From positions 103,255,501 to 103,319,500 of the forward strand of contig CP136890.1 of NCBI GenBank assembly GCA_034359265.1: a stretch of DNA of 64,000 nucleotides, in the 5' to 3' direction. Source of the DNA: Canna indica. Taxonomy: Eukaryota > Streptophyta > Magnoliopsida > Zingiberales > Cannaceae. The notes below the pieces were generated by a model. That model did not search any database. It saw only the letters and a list, made by a program, of their open reading frames with translations, and had not been told where the DNA came from. Shown in pieces: positions 55,614 to 64,000 of the stretch. The position numbers and the translations under genes were made by a program. Position 1 is the stretch's first letter. Each line of letters opens with the position of its first letter.

Positions 55614-56992
55614 AGGAAAATGATCAAATTTACTCCTGAAGTATTGAAAAAAGTGCAAATTTGTCAATTAACTATGTTTTTGACCAAAATTGCTCTCGCT
55701 GTTAAATAATTGGATCATTTTTGCTCTTTTTCTTAACGAAAGTCTACGTCAGTAAACAGAAGCCAACGTGACAAGTAAAACTTGGCCACATAATATGCCA
55801 CGGTGAAAAATGATATGTGACAATTATGTATTGACAAGGGTAATTTTTGCCCAAAACATATTTAAGGGGCAAATTTGTACTTTTTTCAATACTTCAGTGA
55901 CAAATTTGACTTTTTTCCCTTGAATAAAATCTATATGGTGCTCAACCAATGTGTTTTATGTCTATTGCACGATTTCTACAAGTTTGACTTCTACCTTAGA
56001 ATTTACACAAAACTTCAATGAATTTCATGAGAAATATAGATTTTAAAGATGAAACAAAACAATATATATATATATATCTTGATTACTAAAATAAAAACTT
56101 GATTAAATTTAATTATTAGTAATAGAGTGATAATGCTTGCGTTTGTAAATCGTGATGGTGTTGTCTTATTTAGATAACATATTGGCTCTTGATATCATTT
56201 GTTATTTATTTTTACTTTTTTTATCTATTTATTAATTTTCCTCTTTTATGTGCTTACAAGATTCATGAGATTTTTTATTTTTTTAGTTTATAGTTTCTCA
56301 TAGTTACTATTGCAGGCTCTGTTGTAGGGGTGAGCACGGGTCGAGACATCTCAGTCCGGTCCAGTCCGGCTTGACCCAACTCGAAAGTTCGGGAAAAATC
56401 TCGTTCCAGTTCGAACTCGGGATAGGACCGGCTCGAACAAAATCGTGATGCTTCATATTCGGGACCGAAACTGGGACACATATTTGCGTTCCGACCCAAA
56501 CTCTCCCCTACTATATTGGTTGATTTCTTATTATATTGACAAGTGACTAAAGCTAATAATTCATGTCTTTGAGTAAAGAATTAAGAAAAATATTATTCTT
56601 ACAACACAGAGTATAATTGTCAAGCTTATATTTTTTTGATTTTGGTAAAGATTGTATCAACACCATTCTTATAGTGTTAGTTAGAACCACATTAATTATA
56701 AAAATATATAAAAGAAAAAATGATTAAATTTGTCCATTAAATATGTTTTGGGTCAAAATTATCCTTGTCAATACATAATTGTCATGTGTCATTTTCCATC
56801 GTGGCATCTTATGTGGTCGAACTTAATTTATTTGTCACGTTGACTTTCGTTTGCTGACGTGAACTTCTATTAAGAAAAAAGGCAAAATTGACTTAATTAT
56901 ATAACATCGAGGGTAATTTTGGTCAAAAATATAATCGAGGAGCAAATTTGCACATTTTTTAATACTTCAGATGCAAATTTGGCCATTTTCCC
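55614..56992. mobile_element. Pair of ~300-bp MULE-type MITEs in inverted orientation, possibly one compound element
   Basis: 55,614-55,920 and 56,700-56,992 are reverse complements of each other over ~300 bp (TGACAATTATGTATTGACAA is shared). Each is itself palindromic at its ends (GGAAAATGATCAAATTT ... AAATTTGACTTTTTTCCC). The 9-mer TAAAAATAT lies directly before the left end (55605-55613), after the right end (56993-57001), and also just before the right copy (56699-56707). So either the pair moved as one 1379-bp unit or two MITEs inserted separately. Confidence 0.7.
56325..56510. mobile_element. hAT-type MITE, 186 bp
   Basis: The termini are TAGGGGTGAGCACGGG (left) and TAGGGGAGAGTTTGGG (reverse complement of right). 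The flanks CTCTGTTG and CTATATTG match at 6 of 8 positions, so the target duplication is decayed. Internal GTCCGGTCC / GACCGGCTCG words. It lies between the two inverted MULE-type MITEs. Confidence 0.65.
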
Positions 56993-57001
56993 TAAAAATA
57001 T

Positions 57002-57354
57002 TAATATTAAGCCATGAGAATATAATACTAATTTGTCTAAATACTTTTATATATGTCAACCTAAGATCATTAATTCACAACAAAATTACAAAAATGCAAA
57101 GAGGAGAATGATAACCAGAATTATCAACCATATGAATTTGAAGAAGAAAAACAAATAATTCTAGGGTAAATTACATTATATATCCTAACTTTTATTCTCT
57201 CTCCCTAATCTATTTTGTCTTTTTATTAGTATCAAATGGGTTCTCCAACTTTTATTTCCTCTCAATTATATCCTGTTGTCAGGAAAAAAACTTCTATGGT
57301 GTCATGCTCCATAAAAGTTCTATGGAGCCCCGCATATGAGTGAACCTAGCATTT
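57002..57354. other. Intergenic sequence with a single MULE-arm-like segment
   Basis: 57,173-57,290 (GGGTAAATTACATTATATATCC...) resembles the terminus of the Pack-MULE at 57,364 in the same orientation, but has no inverted mate. Nothing else recognised. Confidence 0.4.
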
Positions 57355-57363
57355 TTAATACTG

Positions 57364-58444
57364 GGGTTAATTACATGGTATATCCTCAACTTTGGTGTTT
57401 TCCCAATTATGTCCCAATTTTTTATTTGAATCAATTTTATACTTCAATTTTAATTTTGTTTCAATTACTATCCCGACGTCAATCATCTGTTAATTTTATC
57501 GTTAAGTGATGACACGACATTGCTGACCTGTATTATAAATAATAAAAAATACAACACTGCCATATATATATATATAACACTGCCACCTTTCATGTCAACC
57601 CGGCCATTGTCGTCCTCACACTGTTCGTCTCCCCGAACAGCGTGATCAACACAATGGGCTCATATCCAGGTTCTCTAAATCGGACAAGGATCACGGTTGA
57701 GGAGTGCCCAAAGGAGCTCATCACGGACAGGGATGGTGCGAAAGATCTCAGAAGAAGGGAAGGGGGAATGGAGGAAAAATTCGAGGTTGACGCGAGGGGA
57801 TCGCCTCCGAAGGAAAGTCGGGACGGCAAGTAGGTGGTAATCGTGGATCCACACGAAATCTTCGTGGGGATTGAGGAGCTCAATAAGGCACTCGGCCAAG
57901 AGCTTATTTGCGAACATGTAGGAGAGCCAGAGGGCGCGGTCGAAGGGGAGGGCTCGGTGGGGTCAGGTGAGGCACGGAGGGGGAGGCGGTGGGAGACGAT
58001 TATGTGCCAGTCACGAGCGGTGGGGGGGGGGGGGGGAGAAGGAAGAGAGTTGTTCGTCGGCGTCAGCCTCGGCGTCCAACGTGGTGGGATGGGTCGACGA
58101 AAGCAGGGAGTGTGCCCACGTGGAGGACGTCAGCGTCCGATGGGAGGCCGGCGTGGAGCTGGAGGCCGAGCACGTCGGGGTCAGGGCAGAAGGCGGCGTC
58201 GGAGGGCTCAGTGGGGTCAGGTGAGACGCGGAGGGGGAGGCGATGGGCAGTGTTGTATTTTTTATTATTTATAATACAGGTCAGCAATGTCGTGTCATCA
58301 CTTAACGATAAAATTAACAGATGATTGATGTTGGGATAGAAATTGAAACAAAATTAAAATTGAAGTATAAAATTGATTCAAATAAAAAGATGGAACATAA
58401 TTGGAAAAACACCCAAGGTTGAGGATATATCATGTAATTATCCC
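57364..58444. mobile_element. Pack-MULE, 1081 bp, carrying trehalose-phosphate synthase sequence
   Basis: The terminal inverted repeats are 198-199 bp (57364-57561 and 58246-58444). They begin GGGTTAATTACATGGTATAT on the left and GGGATAATTACATGATATAT as the reverse complement on the right. A perfect 9-bp duplication TTAATACTG flanks it (57355-57363, 58445-58453). Long TIRs, a 9-bp duplication, no transposase and a GC-rich host gene segment inside are the defining traits of Pack-MULEs. The interior (57,562-58,245) is far more GC-rich than both TIRs and flanks. Confidence 0.92.
57657..58230 (-). pseudogene. Trehalose-6-phosphate synthase (class II-like) fragment captured in a Pack-MULE
   Basis: On the - strand, the downstream part reads FANKLLAECLIELLNPHEDF, VWIHDYHLLAVPTFLRRR and FFLHSPFPSSEIFRTIPVRD, the glycosyltransferase-20 block (VWVHDYHL, HSPFPSSEIYRTLPVR) of plant TPS proteins. 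Upstream, DPDVLGLQLHAGLPSDADVL and VGTLPAFVDPS resemble the N-terminal region of class II TPS proteins. A poly-G/poly-C run (58,022-58,036) and frame changes separate the two. The end toward 57,600 (GYEPIVLITLFGE) does not fit TPS and may come from another source. TPS makes, or in class II senses, trehalose-6-phosphate. This fragment is about one sixth of a gene and has no start. Confidence 0.85.
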
Positions 58445-58453
58445 TTAATACTG

Positions 58454-58879
58454 AACCTACGATCATTAATACTAAATCTAAAGTGAAAATATTAGGTTCA
58501 CTCCTTTGCAACACAGGTTCACTTTTACTTTAGGTTCAATCTGAATTATACTAGATTCACTTTGAATAAAATTAGATTCATTCCTAAGAGGGGCTCCATA
58601 GAAGTTCACTCATGTTGTCAACATCTTATATCGTTTCTAGTGTCGACGACCACGGTCGATCTCGTCCGTTGCCCCCACCAGCTGCTAGTAGAGCTTCCTC
58701 AGCTCTGGCGTACTACACAACGTTGTCATCGTCAGCGACCCCTCCTTGCCGCGGCACCTCTCTCCTACCTCCGCAGTGCCGATGAGCCTCTTTATAAACA
58801 CCACCTACCCCTTGATGAGCACTCGGCATTTCGACCAACACCTTGCCTGCAGCGAGCATACCAGAACAGATTGAGAAAG
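58454..58879. other. Region between the Pack-MULE and the BAHD exon-1 pseudogene
   Basis: 58,640-58,860 is GC-rich and exon-like in composition but has no recognisable protein. GGGGCTCCATAGAAGTT at ~58,589 is an inverted partner of TTCTATGGAGCCCC at ~57,320, on the other side of the Pack-MULE. The Pack-MULE may therefore have landed inside another small inverted-repeat element. Confidence 0.4.
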
Positions 58880-59285
58880 ATGTGCTTCTTCTCCGTGGCC
58901 AAGTCGGCTCGAGCTGATTGGCCCAAACGAGGAGACGTCAGTCGGCAACCTCCCGCTCTCCTTCATGGACAAGCTTCCCACCATGAGGTTCATTGTCGAG
59001 TCCATTCATGTTTACAACCACGGCGAGGAGCCGGTGCAACTCATCCGTAGATCTCTCGCCAAGGAGTTGGTTTACTATTACCCCATGGCCGACCGATTTG
59101 CCGTGTCCGCCAACGGCGAGCTCGAGGTTGCTTACACTGGGAATGGTGTGTGGTTCGTCGAGGCCCAAGCGAATTTTACACTAAAGGATGTGAATAAGCT
59201 TTAGATGCCTTTCATGATCCGTAAGGAGGACATTCGACCCTATGTTCTGCCTGAAGACATGAAGGATGTGGTCATGTTGATGCAG
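58880..59285 (+). pseudogene. BAHD acyltransferase, exon-1 pseudogene
   Basis: ATG at 58880 opens MCFFSVAKSARA. After a frameshift near 58,915 the frame continues LPLSFMDKLPTMRFIVESIH, HGEEPVQLIRRSLAKELVYY, YPMADRF, NGELEVAYTGNGVWFVEAQA and NFTLKDVNKL. There is an in-frame TAG (59202-59204), then IRKEDIRPYVLPEDM and VVMLMQ, and a GT donor at 59286. This is the first exon of the same BAHD subfamily as the exon-2 pseudogene at 20.4 kb, and the intron phase fits (LMQ followed by VT-F-CG). Exon 2 is not present downstream because a gypsy LTR begins at 59,447 within the intron. Confidence 0.85.
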
Positions 59286-59446
59286 GTCTGTTTCTCCATC
59301 TTCTTCTTCTTCTTCTTCCCCATCCTCTGTAGTTCTGCGGCATTTAGTACATGGTCTGCTATAAATATCATGTTACATAGTTCAAGTGCAGGGGATTCGT
59401 GGTGGGCAACAGAGCATATGTCAGTGATGAGATTACCTGATAGCTG

Positions 59447-59812
59447 CTGATACGATTCAGAGAGATCAACGGGGCGAGAATGGGAGGGGGTCGCTGATCG
59501 AAACGAGATCGGATCTAGAAGAAGGAAATAGAGAAGAAGAGAGAGAAAAAACTGGGTTGTAGTTTTATTCAATGCATATCCTGTACATGATGTGACCACG
59601 CTCAATTTATACCCATTGCTAATTACATACGGAAATCCCTCTAGCGTGTAGGTAGCCGTCGTTCACGCACGACGCGAGTCCGTCTTCCCGCTGCATCAAG
59701 CATGCCTCTCTCAGCGTTTGGGAGCTCACGCGTGTCCTCCGTCGTGTGGCTCGTATAGTCCACGTCATTGGGCCCATTTATGGGTCCTAGTTCCGTCACT
59801 ATGTTTGTGACA
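59447..59812 (-). repeat. 3' LTR of the second gypsy element (366 bp)
   Basis: On the - strand it starts TGTCACAAACATAG after the purine-rich GGAAGCAGGGGATAT and ends CTGAATCGTATCA. TG and CA borders are both present. The low-coordinate end lies in the BAHD intron. Confidence 0.7.
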
Positions 59813-61060
59813 ATATCCCCTGCTTCCAAAGGAACCTCGTCTGCGAGGTTCACTGGAGAAAGTTGACACCCCAGCACTGAAGGCGGCCTGACTGCCACTC
59901 CCATTGTTGTTGGTCCTTGCAGCAACGGCATGGGTGTTATTTGCATATTGGGATGACCCTTGCAATGCTTGAGCACTAAAACATGGAACACCGGATGTAA
60001 GCGAGATGCCCCCGGTAACTCCAGTTTATATGCGACTTTACCGACACGTTTGATGATCTTGTAAGGTCCGAAGAAACGAGGACTTAATTTATGTTGTTTC
60101 CTGAGTCACGCGCAATGATAGCTGCTTGTAAGGCTGGAGCTTCACAAAGACCCAATCTTGTTCGGCAAATTCAACTTCTCATCTCTTCCAGTCAACCAAG
60201 TTTCATGCGAGTCTGTGCCTTGGCCAAATTAATTTTGAGCTACCTAAGAACTTCATCCCTTGCCAGTAGTTCCCTATCGACCTCTGCGTGCTTGGATGAG
60301 CCCTCAATATAGCAGATTAATGTCGGTGGATCCCGTCCATAGAGAGCTTTAAACGGGGTCATACCCGCCGACGACTGCAGCGAGGTGTTGTACCAGTACT
60401 CAGCCCACGCTAAGAGTTTTTCCCACCGCGCTGGCTCCTCGGATGAAAAGCTCCGCAAATACATCTCCAAACATCGATTGAGAGCTTCCATTTGACCATT
60501 CGTCTGGGGGTGGTAAGAAGAACTGAACCCCGACGTTGTTCCATGGAGTTTCGCCAGCTCCCTCCAGACCTCACTAATGAAGTGAGCATCGCGATCACTG
60601 ACGATTGATTTTGGCAACCCATGAAGCTTCACCACCCCACGTAAGAATACCTATGCAACTTTAGCCGTCGAGTACTTCCTAGGTAATGCAAAGAAGTTCC
60701 CATACTTGGTGAGCAGGTCGACTACCACAAATATGGTGGTATATCCATTGGACGGCAGCAGACCTGTAATGAAGTCCATCGCTATGTCCTCGAACACTTC
60801 CTCAGGAATGGGAAGTGGTTGTAGCAGCCCTGCCGGCGATAGTTGCTCCGCCTTCATCCGTTGGCATACCTGACATTCTTTCACAAACTTACGAATGTCT
60901 TTCCTCATAGTCGACCAGTAGTAGTTCACCGCTACTCGATGATGAGTGCGACTAACACCCGCATGTTCGCCGATGACTGAAGCGTGGAATTCCCGTAGTA
61001 AGACTGACTTGAGAGTACGGTCATCTGGAACTTGTGAGGGTTGATTCATTTTAAACCCAA
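59813..61060 (-). pseudogene. gypsy integrase and C-terminal region, second element
   Basis: The - strand frame reads REFHASVIGEHAGVSRTHHR, CQVCQRMKAEQLSPAGLLQP and MDFITGLLPSNGYTTIFVVV. After a TAG at 60651 it continues IVSDRDAHFISEVWREL, SSYHPQTNGQMEALNRCLEM and YGRDPPTLI. More stops follow. The end KLELP, SRLHPVFHVLVLKH is the usual gypsy post-integrase block. No chromodomain is seen before the LTR. Confidence 0.83.
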
Positions 61061-61112
61061 TATGAAATGGGCCAGCAGAAAGAGAGAGAGAAAAAAAAAA
61101 AAGCAGCATCTG

Positions 61113-61818
61113 TTTTGGGCTCGGCCCGGCTCAGGCGGGCCGAACATCCCTCCCGCCGCCAATTTTGACCGGTTCCTTGCATGGAACTCGGTCTATTTTT
61201 GACTGTTTCCAGCCAAAACTTTATCCACCGCCTCAATTACTTGGTAAAAGAAATTACAGTAACCATCCGATTAAATCAGACGGAGCAGCAAATTTTATGG
61301 AGAGTTTTTCTCCACCAAATCAGGCATGAATCAGTTCTCCTCCTCTATTATAAATAGGGGTCTAAATATGCAGTTCCATGAGATGAGATCATCCCAATAA
61401 TTCTCAGAGTCTCTCATCTACTCCGTTTCTCAGGCAGGATTCCTTTCTAGCGGCTCTCTTCCCCTTCACACCGTCTCAGGCAGAAGCAAGAAGATCAAGG
61501 ATGCCGCATCCACAGTTTTCAGGCAGAAGCAGGAATCCAGATTTCGGGGTGCAGAAAAATATCCAAGAACAGGCAATATTTTTTCTTTACAGTTTATTAA
61601 TCAGTTGTATTCCGTTCTTGTATTGGCCGTGTTTTCTCCTCCTTCTAATAAAATCAAGTGCCCTCTTCTCCCCGTGGAGTAGGCCCGGTACCCCCCCGGG
61701 CTGAACCACGTAAATTTGGTGTTCTTTGTGTTTTTTCTGGATTTACTCGTTTTGGTATTTTTCCTTTTGGCGTTTGGATTTTTGGATCCTTGCAGGAAGA
61801 CCCAATTTCTTCCTAACA
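61113..61818 (+). repeat. 5' LTR of the copia element (about 706 bp, start tentative)
   Basis: The end CTTCCTAACA is fixed by the primer site 4 nt later. The start TGTTTTGGGCTCGG is a best guess as an inverted partner of CCTAACA. TATTATAAATAGGGG at about 61,347 is a likely TATA box. The start needs comparison with the 3' LTR outside the window. Confidence 0.6.
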
Positions 61819-61822
61819 GTTG

Positions 61823-61835
61823 TGGTATCAGAGCC
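61823..61835 (+). other. Primer-binding site (initiator tRNA-Met) of the copia element
   Basis: TGGTATCAGAGCC lies 4 nt after the LTR end and is complementary to the initiator tRNA-Met 3' end. Confidence 0.9.
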
Positions 61836-61846
61836 AACAATCCACA

Positions 61847-64000
61847 ATGTCAGGGGCAAAATATGAAATCCAGAAACTGGATCATAATATCAACTACTCA
61901 TTATGGGCTTTGAAGATCAAAGCAATTTTGATTAAAGAGAATCTTCAGGACACTATTCGTGGGCGAGATGCAATGGAAGGCACTGAAAGAGAAAAGGACC
62001 GAGCCGATGAAAGTGCTAAAGCCACCTTGTACATGAGCGTTTGCGACGAGGCACTACGAGAAGTTGCATCAGAAAAGACCGCCGCAGATGTATGGAAAAA
62101 GCTTGCCACAATCTACCAAGATAAAACTCTTACAAGTAAGATGACACTTAGACAGAAATTATATTTTTTACGCATGACTGATGACACTTCTGTTAAAAAT
62201 CATATTAGCATTTTTCGCTCTATTCTTGCTGATCTTGAGGATATGGAAGTTAAATTTGAGGAAGAAGATAAAGCTTTTATGCTTCTAATTACTCTCCCTA
62301 CTTCTTTTAAAAATTTCTGTGAAAGTTTATTGTATGGCAAGAATACTATAACTCCGGATGAAGTGACAACAATGCTAGTATCCAAGGAGATTGTCGACTC
62401 TCAACTTACCACAGGATCCTCTAGAAGCCATGGAGAAGCCCTGAACACTAAAGGACGAAACAGGTCACGGGACAAAAGCCGGGGTAAGTTCATATCTAAA
62501 TCCAGATCCAAAAACGTGCAGTGCTATTATTGCAAAAAGATGGGACACATCAAATCAGAATGCCGTAAGCTGAAACGGAAACTGGAGGAACAAAATCAGA
62601 ACGGGGAAGCATCCTATGCTGATGAGGATGAAAAAGTAGAGGTACTTACTGTTTCTGCTTGTTATGCTAGATCTCAAGATGAATGGATTTTAGATTCAGG
62701 TTGCTCTTATCATATGACACCGCACCGAGAATGGTTTGCCACATATGAAAATGCTGATGGTAAGGAAGTGCTAATGGGAAATGACTCATCATGTCAAGTA
62801 GCAGGAGTTGGTTCAGTAAAAATTAAAATACATGATGGCGTTACAAGGACTCTAACTCAGGTATGGCACGTTCCAGATCTTAAAAGAAATTTAATTTCTT
62901 TATCTTCACTAGATGCACTTGGATACAAGTATTCAGGCCAAGACGGAGTTTTCAGAGTCACAAAAGGGTCCTTAACAGTAATGAAAGCATTAAAAGTAAA
63001 CCAACTCTACATCCTGCAAGGCACAACGGTAACAAGTGGTGCAGCTATGGTAACTTCTGAACACTCTGATGATATTGCTAAATTATGGCATATGAGATTA
63101 GGGCATATTAATGAAAGGAGCATGCTAATTCTTGAACAAAAGGGACTACTTGGAAAACAGAAATTTGCTAAGTTAGATTTATGTGAACATTGCATCTATG
63201 GCAAACAGAAAAGAGTCTCATTCTCCACAGGACAACACTATGCAAAAGAAAAATTGGACTACATCCACTCTGATCTATGGGGGCCATCACCGGTTGAATC
63301 CCAAGGAGGAGCTCGATACATGCTCACATTTATTGATGATTACTCCATGAAGGTATGAGCTTATTTTATTAAAAATAAATCTGATGTTTTCTCTAAATTT
63401 CAGTCCTGGAAGGCAATGATTGAGAAGCAAACCGGTAGATATGTTCGGACCCTGCGAACCGACAATGGCCTAGAATTTTGCAGTGGAGAATTTAAAGATT
63501 TTTGCTCCAGAGAAGGGATCATAAGACATCACACAGTTCCCTACACACCTCAGCAGAATGGAGTAGCAGAAAGGATGAACCGCACCATCATAGAAAGGGT
63601 AAGAAGTATGCTTTCTAATGTTAACCTTTCTAAAAGTTTTTGGGCAGAGGCTGCATCCACCACTTGCTACCTGATAAATCGATCACCTTCTTCATCCATT
63701 GAATTCAAGACACCTGAGGAAAAATGGACCGGGTCGCCAGCCTCTTATGACCACCTTAAATTTTTTGGGAGCACTGTCTATGTCAGAGTGAATGAAGGAA
63801 AATTAGAACCTAGATCAAAGAAATGTATTTCCTTAGGATATCCTAGTGGAGTGAAAGGCTATAAAGTATGGTGTTTAAATAATTGTAAAGCAGAAATCCA
63901 TAGAGATGTAATTTTTGATGAACATGTACTTTTGAAAATAAAAAAGGAGAGCCAAGAAGAGGAGGACTCACAGGAAGCTACAGTGCCACCAGAAGAAACA
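61847..64000 (+). pseudogene. Copia gag-pol polyprotein, one in-frame stop, 3' end outside window
   Basis: ATG 61847 (MSGAKYEIQKLDHNINYSL) opens gag, with a single CCHC knuckle CYYCKKMGHIKSEC (~225-238). Protease site WILDSGCSYHMT, GAG-pre-integrase LWHMRLGHINERSM and CEHCIYGKQ, and integrase HSDLWGPSP, FIDDYS, LRTDNGLEF and PYTPQQNGVAERMNR follow. A TGA at 63356-63358 sits where family members have Trp (MKV-W-AYF), after which the same frame stays open to the window end. A single lesion in ~720 codons suggests a young element that has only just lost coding capacity, or one relying on rare readthrough. Confidence 0.88.

Larger units (their letters stand above)
59447..61112 (-). mobile_element. 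Second Ty3/gypsy element, 3' part, cut by a copia insertion
   Basis: On the - strand: integrase, then the region before the LTR, purine tract, and 3' LTR. The upstream part of the element is lost or displaced where copia sequence begins near 61,113. It differs in sequence from the 29-41 kb gypsy element. Confidence 0.8.
61113..64000 (+). mobile_element. Ty1/copia (Tork-like) retrotransposon, 5' part, runs off the window
   Basis: 5' LTR, primer-binding site, gag, protease and integrase are in order on the + strand. RT and RNase H should follow beyond 64,000. Gag and integrase resemble the Tnt1/Tork group (recalled). It abuts the second gypsy element at its integrase, so it probably inserted there. 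The other junction would lie outside the window. Confidence 0.88.

Noticed and set aside
57834..58324. Long Gly/Arg-rich frames on the + strand
   Set aside because: Antisense shadows of the captured TPS fragment on the - strand and of its poly-G run.
60091..60312. 73-codon + frame beginning near MLFPESRAMIAACKAG
   Set aside because: Opposite strand of the decayed gypsy post-integrase region.

Overview
This window is nuclear DNA from a flowering plant. It has spliced nuclear genes with plastid or organelle functions, a pentatricopeptide repeat (PPR) gene, plant-type Ty1/copia and Ty3/gypsy retrotransposons primed by initiator tRNA-Met, an L1-type LINE, and hAT and Mutator-like DNA elements. 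GC-rich coding remnants (BAHD acyltransferase, trehalose-phosphate synthase, DUF4228) in AT-rich surroundings suggest a non-grass monocot. That is an inference; the species cannot be named from the sequence.

Layout. 0-11 kb is the gene-rich end, all on the + strand: the 3' part of a PPR gene (1-1650), a complete 10-exon COG0523/CobW metallochaperone GTPase gene (4000-8807, 419 aa) and a 6-exon MYB-CC (GARP) transcription factor gene (9681-11094, 265 aa). From 11.1 to 21 kb there is a long AT-rich stretch, two hAT MITEs with perfect 8-bp target-site duplications (TSDs), a PP4R3/SMEK-like tail fragment, and a BAHD acyltransferase exon-2 pseudogene preceded by three tandem 216-bp copies of its own splice-acceptor region. 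From 21.8 to 27 kb lies a broken hAT transposase element next to a copia fragment that itself carries a hAT MITE. 29,439-41,477 is a decayed chromodomain Ty3/gypsy element with a 5-bp TSD (TATTT). It contains a hAT MITE in gag and a full-length L1-type LINE with both ORFs open inside one LTR. 42-50 kb holds a copia remnant, unclassified repeats, a DUF4228 fragment and two long-inverted-repeat elements. 50,881-53,152 (- strand) is an intact two-exon gene for the plastid Clp protease subunit CLPP4. 53-59 kb holds more MITEs, a Pack-MULE with a 9-bp TSD that carries trehalose-6-phosphate synthase sequence, and a BAHD exon-1 pseudogene. 59.4-64 kb is a 3' gypsy fragment abutting a nearly intact copia element that runs off the window.

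The four good host genes (PPR, CobW-like, MYB-CC, CLPP4) are unrelated single-copy-style genes, not a pathway cluster. The most informative content is the transposon record: exact TSDs allow insertion order to be read, and two long-TIR elements and several MITE families can be delimited to the base. No CRISPR array, operon or prokaryote-like system is present.
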